Origin: a bacterium
GTDB taxonomy: Bacteria > Patescibacteriota > Minisyncoccia > UBA6257 > 2-01-FULL-56-20
DNA: 10,615 nucleotides
Assembly (NCBI GenBank): GCA_021813155.1
Contig: JAKALK010000029.1
Span: 1-10,615 of the forward strand
Direction: 5' to 3'
The notes under the pieces are model-generated. The model had not been told where the DNA came from and ran no database searches. It worked only from the letters and a program-made list of their open reading frames with translations. Positions 1 to 5,420 of the stretch are shown here, in pieces. A program made the translations under genes and the position numbers. The stretch's first letter is position 1, and the number at the start of each line of letters is the position of its first letter.

Positions 1-268
1 GCTTAAAACTCTCTTCGCCGTCTCTGAGAATTACCCCCAACTCCGCGCTTCTGAAAACTTTCAAGGACTTCAGAATGAACTCACCGACACCGAAAACAAA
101 ATCCAAGCTGCCCGAAGGTTCTATAACGGCAACGTCCGTGATTTCAATACCAAAGCTGAAACTTTCCCTTCAAACTTAATTGCTAATCTCTTTCATTTCA
201 CCCCCAAAGAATTCTTCGACATTGACGAAAAAGGCCCCGAGGGCCAACCCGTGCAGGTGAAATTCTAG
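1..268 (+). CDS. lemA: LemA family protein, C-terminal part (5' end outside window)
   Basis: The reading frame enters at the left edge (first full codon at base 2) and ends at TAG 266-268, giving 88 residues of a C-terminus. The order NYPQLRASENFQGLQNEL, then TENKIQAARRFYN, then VRDFNTKAETFPSNLIA is the characteristic end of LemA proteins: helices of a coiled bundle with the conserved ARxxYN...VxxxN pattern. LemA proteins have an N-terminal membrane anchor, which would lie upstream of the window, and a helical domain; their biochemical role is not firmly known. The next gene starts 13 bases after the stop, and the DUF2207 and HtpX genes follow. This LemA/HtpX neighbourhood is common in bacteria and points to envelope or membrane-protein maintenance. 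The family call is firm; the exact role is open. Confidence 0.9.
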   Translation, partial: LKTLFAVSENYPQLRASENFQGLQNELTDTENKIQAARRFYNGNVRDFNTKAETFPSNLIANLFHFTPKEFFDIDEKGPEGQPVQVKF

Positions 269-281
269 ATTCTAAACAAAA

Positions 282-2243
282 ATGATCCGCTCTGTCAGAA
301 AAATCAAGACGATTTTTCTATTTGCGGGCCTTTTTGTTTTTATTGTGGCGCTTCCGGTAGACAAAATCTTCGCCCAATCTCCCGCCGGCGAGAAAAGTTA
401 TAACTACAGTTCGATTTCCGTAAACGCCAAAATTAATGAAGATTCAACCGTTAATATTGAAGAAAGGCAGGCCTTTAACTACCAAGGCGAATTCCATCAA
501 GGCTGGCGCGATATTCCGCTGACTAAAATCGACGCCATAACCGATATCTCCGTGATCAACGGCGAAACCGGCCAGGCCCTAACTTATAGTTCCCGTCGCC
601 TAGATAAACTTAACCCCGCAAGCTGGGGCAAATTCACTTATTTCAGAGAAAATGGCAATCAAAATATCGAATGGTACTACAACCTTAAAGACACCGCCCA
701 CACTTGGATACTGAAGTATAAAATCCACGGCTCGCTCGAGTTCAATAAAAATTCCGATCGCTTCTACTGGAACATTTTTACTTCCTACGACGTGCCGGTT
801 TTAATCTCAGGAGTAAATATTTCTTTACCCCAAAAACTCGACGAGAAAGACATTACCCTTGATGCTTACCGCAGCAATGCGGCCAATCCAATCTTAAAAG
901 TTTTTAATCCTGAAACCGGCGAATTTATTTTTTCCGGGCAGAATTTTTCTCCTCATGAGGCTTTTACTGTTGATATCACTTGGCCCAAGGGCATAGTGAA
1001 TCAATCCTCTTTTTGGCTGGATTTCATAAAAATCTATTACGGTATTATTCTCTCTATTCTCGTAGCCCTCGCCGGAATCATCATTGGTTTTATCCGTTGG
1101 CTTAAAACCGAAAAATTTCCAAAAGACAATAAAACCGTTGTCGCTGAATATGAGCCGCCCGAGCACCTTAAACCCGCCATGGCAGAAATTATCACCACCG
1201 AAAAATTAACCAACAAGGGGCTCTCTGCTTCTCTTATCGATTTAGCCGTGAGGGGTTATGTAAAAATCGAAGAAGATAAAAGCAAGGATATTGGAATAAT
1301 GAATTGGATCTCAATGCTAATTCCACTTTTATTCGTTACATTTATTGTCTCTATTTTCTTATTCGGTATTGCAACTTCTCCTTCGTCTTCTCCTGCCCTC
1401 ATCCTTATATTCCCTGTCTTGATAACTTTTGCCTATGTCTTCGCCCGCACGAGAGGTCAATTCAAAAACTACACCATACACAAAATTAAAGAATACGAAA
1501 ATGATCCCGGTCTAGAAAATTACGAAAAAGAATACCTTCGGATTCTTTTCGGCTTCGGAAACTATTTTTCAACTAGAGAGATGAAAAAATCGAGTTCCAA
1601 ACAAAGGATTGTTTCCATTCGAATTCATAAATTATCTGCAGATATTATAAAAGAGACCGAAAGCGAAACCGCCGCTTTTGATGTTGGTCCCTCTAAAGAG
1701 AGAATTAAAACCGGTATTTGGGTAGGTCTTTTTTTCGCAGGCCTCATTTTTTCAAAGTATCTTTGGGGTTCTTCTCTCGAGAATAAACAAATTATTATCT
1801 TGACTAGCGCTCTCATTGTGGTTTCCGTCGCTCTCTGGGCTTTCATAAAATTTGAGGCCCGCCTTTCCGCCAAAGGTAGAATTTTAAAAGACGATTGGCT
1901 TGGCTTCAAACTGTATCTAAAAACTGCCGAAAAATATCGAATGCAAAATCTCACGCCGGATTTATTTGAGAAGTATCTTCCGTATGCTATGATTTTCGGA
2001 GTTGAGAAAAAATGGGCTAAGAACTTCGAAACTATGCACTTAGCTCCTCCGAATTGGTATGGCTCTACCGCAATTTATGGCTCGAGCGTCTCTTCGGGCG
2101 GCACAGGCTCGTTTTCTCCCACCGGTTTTAGCTCTAGCTTCACATCTTCTTTCACTTCGGCTTTCGGGAGTTCTGGCGCCAGCGGAGGTGGCGGTGGCGG
2201 AGCCGGCGGTGGGGGAGGAGGTGGTGGTGGCGGCGCCAGTTAA
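282..2243 (+). CDS. DUF2207 domain-containing membrane protein with poly-glycine C-terminus
   Basis: This is a 653-residue protein. Residues 1-31 form a signal peptide or anchor (basic start, hydrophobic 10-23, then IFAQS). Residues about 38-240 form the extracytoplasmic DUF2207 domain, with the typical ERQAFNYQGEFHQGWRDIPL opening and paired aromatic strands. A membrane segment lies at about 252-273, followed by a cytoplasmic stretch (YEPPEHLKPAMAEIITTEKL, then a winged-helix-like LIDLAVRGYVKIEE). Hydrophobic segments follow at about 344-364, 370-388, 478-492 and 504-521. The last 50 residues are Ser/Gly-rich and end in an almost pure glycine run (635-651), as in YciQ/DUF2207 proteins. The family has no settled function. 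The ATG at 282 has no Shine-Dalgarno but directly precedes a good signal peptide. The gene lies between lemA and htpX, with 13- and 10-base gaps, so it is probably co-transcribed and involved in envelope homeostasis. Confidence 0.88.
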   Translation: MIRSVRKIKTIFLFAGLFVFIVALPVDKIFAQSPAGEKSYNYSSISVNAKINEDSTVNIEERQAFNYQGEFHQGWRDIPLTKIDAITDISVINGETGQALTYSSRRLDKLNPASWGKFTYFRENGNQNIEWYYNLKDTAHTWILKYKIHGSLEFNKNSDRFYWNIFTSYDVPVLISGVNISLPQKLDEKDITLDAYRSNAANPILKVFNPETGEFIFSGQNFSPHEAFTVDITWPKGIVNQSSFWLDFIKIYYGIILSILVALAGIIIGFIRWLKTEKFPKDNKTVVAEYEPPEHLKPAMAEIITTEKLTNKGLSASLIDLAVRGYVKIEEDKSKDIGIMNWISMLIPLLFVTFIVSIFLFGIATSPSSSPALILIFPVLITFAYVFARTRGQFKNYTIHKIKEYENDPGLENYEKEYLRILFGFGNYFSTREMKKSSSKQRIVSIRIHKLSADIIKETESETAAFDVGPSKERIKTGIWVGLFFAGLIFSKYLWGSSLENKQIIILTSALIVVSVALWAFIKFEARLSAKGRILKDDWLGFKLYLKTAEKYRMQNLTPDLFEKYLPYAMIFGVEKKWAKNFETMHLAPPNWYGSTAIYGSSVSSGGTGSFSPTGFSSSFTSSFTSAFGSSGASGGGGGGAGGGGGGGGGGAS

Positions 2244-2253
2244 AAAACACAAT

Positions 2254-3162
2254 ATGGCTACTCTCTACACTCATAAAAGTTCAAATATAAGGAAAACCTA
2301 TCTGCTTTTCACCCTATTCTTCGCTGTTATTATTGCGATTGGCTTTGTGTTTGCTCAAATCTACGGCAACTCAAATATTCTCTACTTTGCCGTCGTTTTC
2401 TCCTGTTTTATGAGTTTTATAAGCTACTGGTATTCGGATAAAATTGTACTTTCTATGGCCGGAGCTGTTCCAGTTGATCGAAATTCTAATCGCGAACTTT
2501 ATAATATCATTGAAAATTTAGCCATCACTGCCGGCCTTCCTGTTCCTAAAATTTATATCGTGAATGAACCCGCCTTGAATGCTTTTGCCACTGGCCGGAA
2601 TCCTCAAAACGCCGTTGTTTGCGTTACCCGCGGGCTCCTTGAAAAGCTGAATAAAACCGAGCTTGAGGGTGTTTTGGCCCATGAACTCTCTCATATCGGA
2701 AACCGAGACATCCTAATCAGCACCATTGCTGTTGTTCTTGTCGGGTTCATTTCCATTTTGGCCGATATGTTTCTACGCTCGATGTTCTGGGGCGGAGGAC
2801 GACGTAGAGATAGTGAAGGCGGCGGCCAAGCTCAAGCGATAATGTTTCTTATCGGCATCACGCTTTCAATTCTCGCGCCCATCTCTGCTACCTTAATTCA
2901 GCTCGCCATCTCAAGAAAAAGAGAATTTCTAGCCGACACCTCTGGCGCTCTCTTAACTCGTTACCCCGAAGGTCTTGCGAGCGCTTTAGAAAAAATTGGT
3001 AAAGATATAACTCCCATGCGCGCCGCTAAAAATACTACTTCTCATCTTTGGATTGACGACCCCTTCCCAGAGAAACAACGCACCTCCTGGCTTCATAAAT
3101 TATTTATGACCCATCCTCCTATTGAAGAGAGAATAAAAATCCTGCGCGGAATGTCAGTTTAG
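2254..3162 (+). CDS. htpX: HtpX-type membrane zinc metalloprotease (M48)
   Basis: HtpX is a membrane-embedded M48 protease that degrades damaged or misfolded membrane proteins. I take the start at ATG 2254, giving 302 residues, close to the usual HtpX size. Two N-terminal membrane segments (about 15-35 and 42-60) precede the conserved DRNSNRELYNIIENLAITAGLPVPKIYIV block. The catalytic HELSH is at residues 143-147 (His143, Glu144, His147) and the third zinc ligand is Glu224 in REFLAD. Two further hydrophobic segments are at about 153-172 and 194-215, separated by a Gly/Arg-rich loop. The C-terminus carries the typical FMTHPPIEERI. The open frame extends upstream to 2059, but that part is only the shifted reading of the DUF2207 glycine tail, has no membrane character and overlaps the upstream gene. 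The real start lies 10 bases after the DUF2207 stop. No key residue is missing. Confidence 0.95.
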   Translation: MATLYTHKSSNIRKTYLLFTLFFAVIIAIGFVFAQIYGNSNILYFAVVFSCFMSFISYWYSDKIVLSMAGAVPVDRNSNRELYNIIENLAITAGLPVPKIYIVNEPALNAFATGRNPQNAVVCVTRGLLEKLNKTELEGVLAHELSHIGNRDILISTIAVVLVGFISILADMFLRSMFWGGGRRRDSEGGGQAQAIMFLIGITLSILAPISATLIQLAISRKREFLADTSGALLTRYPEGLASALEKIGKDITPMRAAKNTTSHLWIDDPFPEKQRTSWLHKLFMTHPPIEERIKILRGMSV

Positions 3163-3169
3163 TGGGGCT

Positions 3170-3913
3170 ATGAGCTATCAATTTAAGCAAACTATTATTA
3201 TTAGCCTTGGCGGCTCAATTATTTATCCAGACGAAATCGACATTAATTTCCTCAGAAAATTTAACTTATTTATCCGTCGCTTCATTAAAAAAGGATACAA
3301 ATTTATTATCGTGACCGGCGGCGGCAAGCCCGCTCGAGTTTTCCAAGAAGCCGCCTACAAAGTTTCAAAAATAAACAACGAAGATAAAGATTGGCTTGGC
3401 ATCCACGCTACTCGACTGAACGCCCATCTTCTAAGAACTATTTTTAGCGATGTCGCTGATCCCGAAATCATAGATTCGAGGGAAAAATCGATCGAAAGAG
3501 CAAAGGCAAAAAAAACAAGCGAAGCGCAGCCCCATACCAACGCAAAGCTTTGGTATGGGGTCACCATTGGTTCTGGCTGGCGTCCGGGCTGGTCCACCGA
3601 TTTCATCGCGGCTCAAATCGCTGCCGATTTCAAAATCAAAGAATTCGTAAACGCCGGCAAGCCCGCCTATGTCTTTGAAAAAGATCCCCAAAGATTTCCC
3701 CAAGCCAAAAAATTTGAAAAACTTTCTTGGGGCGCATATCGAAAATTAATTCCCTCAAAATGGATCCCCGGCTTCAGTTCTCCCGTTGACCCCATCGCCG
3801 CCAAGCTCTGCCAGAAAGAAAAAATGGCAGCGATTGTTATAAATGGCAAAGATTTAAAAAATTTCAAAAACCTCCTATCAGGCAAAGACTTTCAAGGCAC
3901 CATCATTTCTTGA
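3170..3913 (+). CDS. pyrH: UMP kinase, archaeal-type (amino acid kinase fold)
   Basis: It phosphorylates UMP to UDP in pyrimidine nucleotide synthesis, in the cytoplasm. The 247-residue protein shows the amino acid kinase fold: phosphate loop ISLGGS (11-16), VTGGGKPAR (48-56), GIHATRLNAHLL (77-88), GSGWRPGWSTDFIAA (134-148), a NAGKPAYVFEKDP block (161-173) and the C-terminal SSPVDPIAAKLCQ (203-215). The GW.PG.STD arrangement and short length fit the archaeal-type UMP kinases found in CPR bacteria better than the classical bacterial PyrH. ATG 3170 is 7 bases after the htpX stop; a GGGG run just upstream is the closest thing to a Shine-Dalgarno in this operon. Residues 121-131 are encoded by an almost perfect palindrome, probably a small in-frame insertion. 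It is the only gene here ending in TGA, and that stop lies inside the -35 element of the next transcription unit. Confidence 0.88.
   Translation: MSYQFKQTIIISLGGSIIYPDEIDINFLRKFNLFIRRFIKKGYKFIIVTGGGKPARVFQEAAYKVSKINNEDKDWLGIHATRLNAHLLRTIFSDVADPEIIDSREKSIERAKAKKTSEAQPHTNAKLWYGVTIGSGWRPGWSTDFIAAQIAADFKIKEFVNAGKPAYVFEKDPQRFPQAKKFEKLSWGAYRKLIPSKWIPGFSSPVDPIAAKLCQKEKMAAIVINGKDLKNFKNLLSGKDFQGTIIS
3530..3560. repeat. Palindrome inside the pyrH coding region
   Basis: CCCCATACCAA (3530-3540) is repeated inverted as TTGGTATGGGG (3550-3560), a perfect 11-bp match around a 9-base loop. Without five bases in the middle it would be a perfect 26-bp palindrome centred on AAGCTT. It encodes residues 121-131 of the UMP kinase, in a variable stretch between the AKAKK helix and the conserved GSGWRPG motif, so it is probably tolerated as a loop. 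Confidence 0.75.
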
Positions 3914-3937
3914 CCTAAGAACCCGTCGAGCTATACT
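3910..3937 (+). promoter_or_regulatory. Sigma70-type promoter for small RNA 1
   Basis: The -35 element TTGACC (3910-3915), a 16-base spacer and the -10 element TATACT (3932-3937) are close to consensus. The -35 contains the TGA stop codon of pyrH (3911-3913). Transcription would start at about 3944. No credible protein start follows, so the promoter appears to serve the structured RNA below. Confidence 0.7.
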
Positions 3938-3943
3938 AATTCT

Positions 3944-4092
3944 AGAAGCGCCTAAGCGACGCTCATCGGTTAACCGCAGGGCAAAAGACCGCGCCTGCCT
4001 TGTTGCTCGTCTACCGGTATCAACCAGCCACAGGTTAAGCTGTGGCAACCCAAGGGAGGATGCAGAAGTTCTTGCACCTCCCTGCTTTTTTT
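3944..4092 (+). ncRNA. Candidate structured small RNA 1 (family not recognised)
   Basis: A stand-alone transcription unit of about 150 nt is bounded by a near-consensus promoter and a terminator. Helices visible by eye: AGCGAC/GTTGCT (3955-3960 with 4002-4007), enclosing GCAGG/CCTGC (3976-3980 with 3994-3998); GCCACAG/CTGTGGC (4027-4033 with 4040-4046, loop GTTAAG); and the terminal GC-rich hairpin. The self-complementary CGGTTAACCG lies at 3967-3976. There is no open frame of note on the + strand. I looked for the hallmark motifs of RNase P RNA, SRP RNA and tmRNA and found none; 6S RNA cannot be ruled out by eye. The evidence for transcription is good; the function is unknown. The 5' end is estimated from the -10 position. 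Confidence 0.6.
4054..4092 (+). terminator. Rho-independent terminator of small RNA 1
   Basis: GGGAGG (4054-4059) pairs with CCTCCC (4077-4082). A further TGCA/TGCA pairing lies inside the stem. A run of seven T (4086-4092) follows after GC. The last two T are also the first two bases of the next promoter's -35 element. Confidence 0.8.
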
Positions 4093-4118
4093 GACACCCC
4101 GTGACAAGCTTATATACT
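4091..4118 (+). promoter_or_regulatory. Sigma70-type promoter for small RNA 2
   Basis: A perfect -35 TTGACA (4091-4096), a 16-base spacer and the -10 TATACT (4113-4118). It has the same spacing and the same -10 as the preceding promoter. The predicted start is about 4125. The -35 begins inside the terminator T-run of small RNA 1. Confidence 0.78.
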
Positions 4119-4124
4119 AAAACC

Positions 4125-4260
4125 ACGGGCGATCGTCGTTGTGATGTACGGCACCCTATTCGCTGCTCTCGCTAAGGGTGCTGGAAGCGTTGTGGTTCGT
4201 CCGTCCACAACTCAGTCAAAGGGGAGGGTGCTGGGCCGCGCTCTCCCCCTAAATTTATTT
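4125..4260 (+). ncRNA. Candidate structured small RNA 2 (family not recognised)
   Basis: This is a second independent unit of about 135 nt. Helices seen: GCACCCT/AGGGTGC (4151-4157 with 4175-4181), GTTGTGG/CCACAAC (4189-4195 with 4205-4211), and a GC-rich 3' hairpin at 4221-4248. Two competing pairings are possible. The 5' end (CCAC at 4123-4126, or AACCAC if it starts earlier) could pair with GTGGTT (4192-4197) instead of the second hairpin. GCACCCT could instead pair with the second copy of AGGGTGC at 4225-4231, which would break the 3' hairpin. It may be a trans-acting RNA or a leader with alternative folds; no + strand gene begins directly behind it. The family is not recognised. Confidence 0.57.
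4220..4260 (+). terminator. Terminator-like hairpin of small RNA 2
   Basis: AGGGGAG (4220-4226) pairs with CTCCCCT (4243-4249) around a GC-rich loop, followed by CTAAATTTATTT. The T-run is broken by A residues, so termination may be weaker than in the first unit. Confidence 0.55.
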
Positions 4261-4318
4261 CCTTGAGCATTTAAAAGAGGAGTGATAGAGTATTGAAGAA
4301 AAAGGAGAGGTGCGTGAG

Positions 4319-4340
4319 TCCTGCCTGCCGGCAGGCAGGA
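4319..4340. repeat. Dispersed GC palindrome, copy 1
   Basis: The perfect 20-bp palindrome CCTGCCTGCCGGCAGGCAGG lies at 4320-4339, extended by one complementary base on each side. Two further copies lie at 4652-4673 and 9937-9958. The copy sits between small RNA 2 and the tRNA, with no coding frame across it. Confidence 0.9.
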
Positions 4341-4362
4341 GTTGAGCGGCAAGTACTGTTCC

Positions 4363-4411
4363 CGATTTGTCTAAAAATTCAAGCCGACGTAGGATTTTTA
4401 GGAACAAATCG
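4363..4411. repeat. Long AT-rich inverted repeat upstream of tRNA-Ser
   Basis: CGATTTGTCTAAAAAT (4363-4378) pairs with ATTTTTAG (4394-4401) plus ACAAATCG (4404-4411): 16 base pairs with a 2-base bulge (GA) and a 15-base loop. There is no T-run after it, so it is not an ordinary terminator. It ends 14 bases before the tRNA and may be a 5' leader structure of the tRNA precursor or a small repeat element. Confidence 0.7.
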
Positions 4412-4425
4412 CAATCCCGCATATC

Positions 4426-4514
4426 GCGGAGGGTTCGCATAGCGGTCTAGTGCGCACGCTTGGAAAGCGTGTGTGGGGAAACCCACCGAGAGTTCGAATC
4501 TCTCACCCTCCGCG
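4426..4514 (+). tRNA. tRNA-Ser(GGA)
   Basis: The acceptor stem GCGGAGG (4426-4432) pairs perfectly with CCTCCGC (4507-4513), with discriminator G at 4514. The anticodon stem CACGC/GCGTG (4455-4459 with 4467-4471) encloses the loop TTGGAAA with anticodon GGA (4462-4464), reading serine UCC/UCU. A long variable arm (TGGGG...CCCA) marks it as a class II tRNA, as expected for serine. The T-arm is GAGAG-TTCGAAT-CTCTC. The 3' CCA is not encoded (GATG follows) and must be added after transcription. It is on the same strand as its neighbours. Confidence 0.96.
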
Positions 4515-4538
4515 ATGCGCGGGAGAAAGATAAAAGCT

Positions 4539-4556
4539 GAATCTCACCGCCTCCGC
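4539..4556 (+). repeat. Imperfect duplicate of the tRNA-Ser 3' end
   Basis: GAATCTCACCGCCTCCGC (4539-4556) closely matches the tRNA T-arm and acceptor end GAATCTCTCACCCTCCGC (4496-4513), differing by two 2-base indels. It lies 25 bases beyond the tRNA. It may be a relic of recombination at the tRNA 3' end or of a lost second tRNA copy. No integrase gene is in the window. Confidence 0.45.
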
Positions 4557-4601
4557 ACTAGAACTTGTTAACGAATTAATGAGTGTTGCAAGTTCTAGTG
4601 C
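4555..4601. repeat. Perfect 13-bp inverted repeat downstream of tRNA-Ser
   Basis: GCACTAGAACTTG (4555-4567) is exactly inverted as CAAGTTCTAGTGC (4589-4601) around a 21-base AT-rich loop. No T-run follows. It could form a stable hairpin at the end of the tRNA transcript or be a binding site or repeat element. Confidence 0.75.
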
Positions 4602-4639
4602 CCCGCCGTAGGCGCGGGCTAGAATTTAGAAAAATGAGT

Positions 4640-4688
4640 GCCCCGAAAAAGCCCTGCCTGCCGGCAGGCAGGGAAGCGGAAGCGGGGC
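4640..4688. repeat. Nested palindrome cassette (GC palindrome copy 2)
   Basis: A 22-bp perfect palindrome (4652-4673, same 20-bp core as copy 1) sits inside an outer inverted repeat GCCCCG (4640-4645) / CGGGGC (4683-4688). The result is a cruciform-prone block 35 bases upstream of the next gene. It could act as a two-way terminator-like structure, but there is no adjacent T-run. Confidence 0.75.
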
Positions 4689-4722
4689 TGCGGGAGAAAG
4701 CACAACTTCTTTTATTGATTTA

Positions 4723-5322
4723 ATGTTTATAGATTGGCAATTAATACTTTCATTATTTATATCGGCAATTACAGCCATCTTTATGTTCCTTCAATGGAGG
4801 GTTAATAGGTCGTTGGCGAGGTTTACATATATGCCAAGCGTAACTTTCATCATGAAATCAGGCAAAACCTATTCTGGCAACAAAGAAAGCATTAGCACGG
4901 CGCAGAAACTCGATACTCGTCTGATGGTAAAAAACAGCTCGAAATTCCCAATTTATTTTTGGCTGAATATCGAAACTACGACAGAATATAGAGATGCCAC
5001 AAGAAAATCTTTTAATAAACAAACCCATTCTTGGCGCGTTAATCCTGGAATAATAAATGGTCATGATGATGGTGCTATATTACGTAAAGCCATAGCTAGA
5101 GAAAAAACTGGAGATGTTGATCTTGAATGGGCAAAAAATAATATCAAACGTGTTATTACAACAGTTAAGGTTTCTTACGCCCCAATAATTCATAAAAACT
5201 TAATTTTTAAAGTAGATCCCGAAACGTGGAGTTTTGATCCGATATTATTTCAATGGAGCGATCCCCTTGGGACACTCGACAGCAACATTAAGGGTTTCGA
5301 GAAAGCCGAAATTTCCTTATAG
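4723..5322 (+). CDS. Membrane-anchored protein of unknown function
   Basis: I do not recognise this 199-residue protein. It has one hydrophobic segment at residues 7-24 (ILSLFISAITAIFMFLQW), preceded by an acidic residue and followed by Arg27, Arg30 and Arg33, so the N-terminus is probably outside and the rest cytoplasmic. The remainder (about 36-199) looks like a beta-rich soluble domain, with strands such as SVTFIMKS, DTRLMVKNSS, FPIYFWLNIETT and RVITTVKVSYAP, and the ending FQWSDPLGTLDS. There is no enzyme motif. Layout and length resemble the many one-membrane-segment hypothetical proteins of CPR genomes. The ATG at 4723 is the first that includes the whole membrane segment; no Shine-Dalgarno precedes it, and I saw no convincing promoter. 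Confidence 0.7.
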   Translation: MFIDWQLILSLFISAITAIFMFLQWRVNRSLARFTYMPSVTFIMKSGKTYSGNKESISTAQKLDTRLMVKNSSKFPIYFWLNIETTTEYRDATRKSFNKQTHSWRVNPGIINGHDDGAILRKAIAREKTGDVDLEWAKNNIKRVITTVKVSYAPIIHKNLIFKVDPETWSFDPILFQWSDPLGTLDSNIKGFEKAEISL

Positions 5323-5359
5323 AATGCCAAAACTTTTTATCCCAAATCGAAGTAACAAA

Positions 5360-5404
5360 ATGAAAACCAAAATCCTCTCCGTCGATTTTCAAAAAGTGGA
5401 TTAA
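5360..5404 (+). pseudogene. 14-codon reading frame, possible remnant of a hydrolase 5' end
   Basis: ATG AAA ACC AAA ... TAA encodes MKTKILSVDFQKVD. The hydrophobic strand followed by VDFQ resembles the N-terminus of isochorismatase/nicotinamidase-like cysteine hydrolases, which begin with a strand carrying the catalytic Asp in a D.Q..F context. Only these 14 residues remain before TAA, and the next gene begins 16 bases later. It may be a deletion relic, a tiny expressed peptide or chance. Low confidence. Confidence 0.25.
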
Positions 5405-5420
5405 TCGGTAAAATAATTTA

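Noticed and set aside
2059..2253. A longer HtpX start at 2059
   Set aside because: The added residues are the out-of-frame reading of the DUF2207 Ser/Gly tail and would overlap that gene by 185 bases. ATG 2254 gives normal HtpX length and topology.
3911..3955. UGA read as glycine (code 25), extending pyrH
   Set aside because: The kinase is complete at TGA, the extension would add only a short unrelated tail, and no other gene in the window contains an in-frame TGA.
3878..4126. Minus-strand frame of 82 residues across small RNA 1
   Set aside because: It is Arg/Ser-rich with no recognisable fold, overlaps the pyrH end and covers promoters, hairpins and terminator on the + strand.
3944..4260. 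Identification of the two RNAs as RNase P, SRP or tmRNA
   Set aside because: The hallmark GAGGAAAGUCC (RNase P), the GGAAG/AGCAG helix 8 loop (SRP) and the tRNA-like ends with tag frame (tmRNA) are not visible. 6S remains possible but cannot be shown by eye.
4319..4673. CRISPR array from the repeated palindromes
   Set aside because: The two copies are over 300 bases apart with unlike sequence and a tRNA between them, the third is more than 5 kb away, and there are no cas genes.
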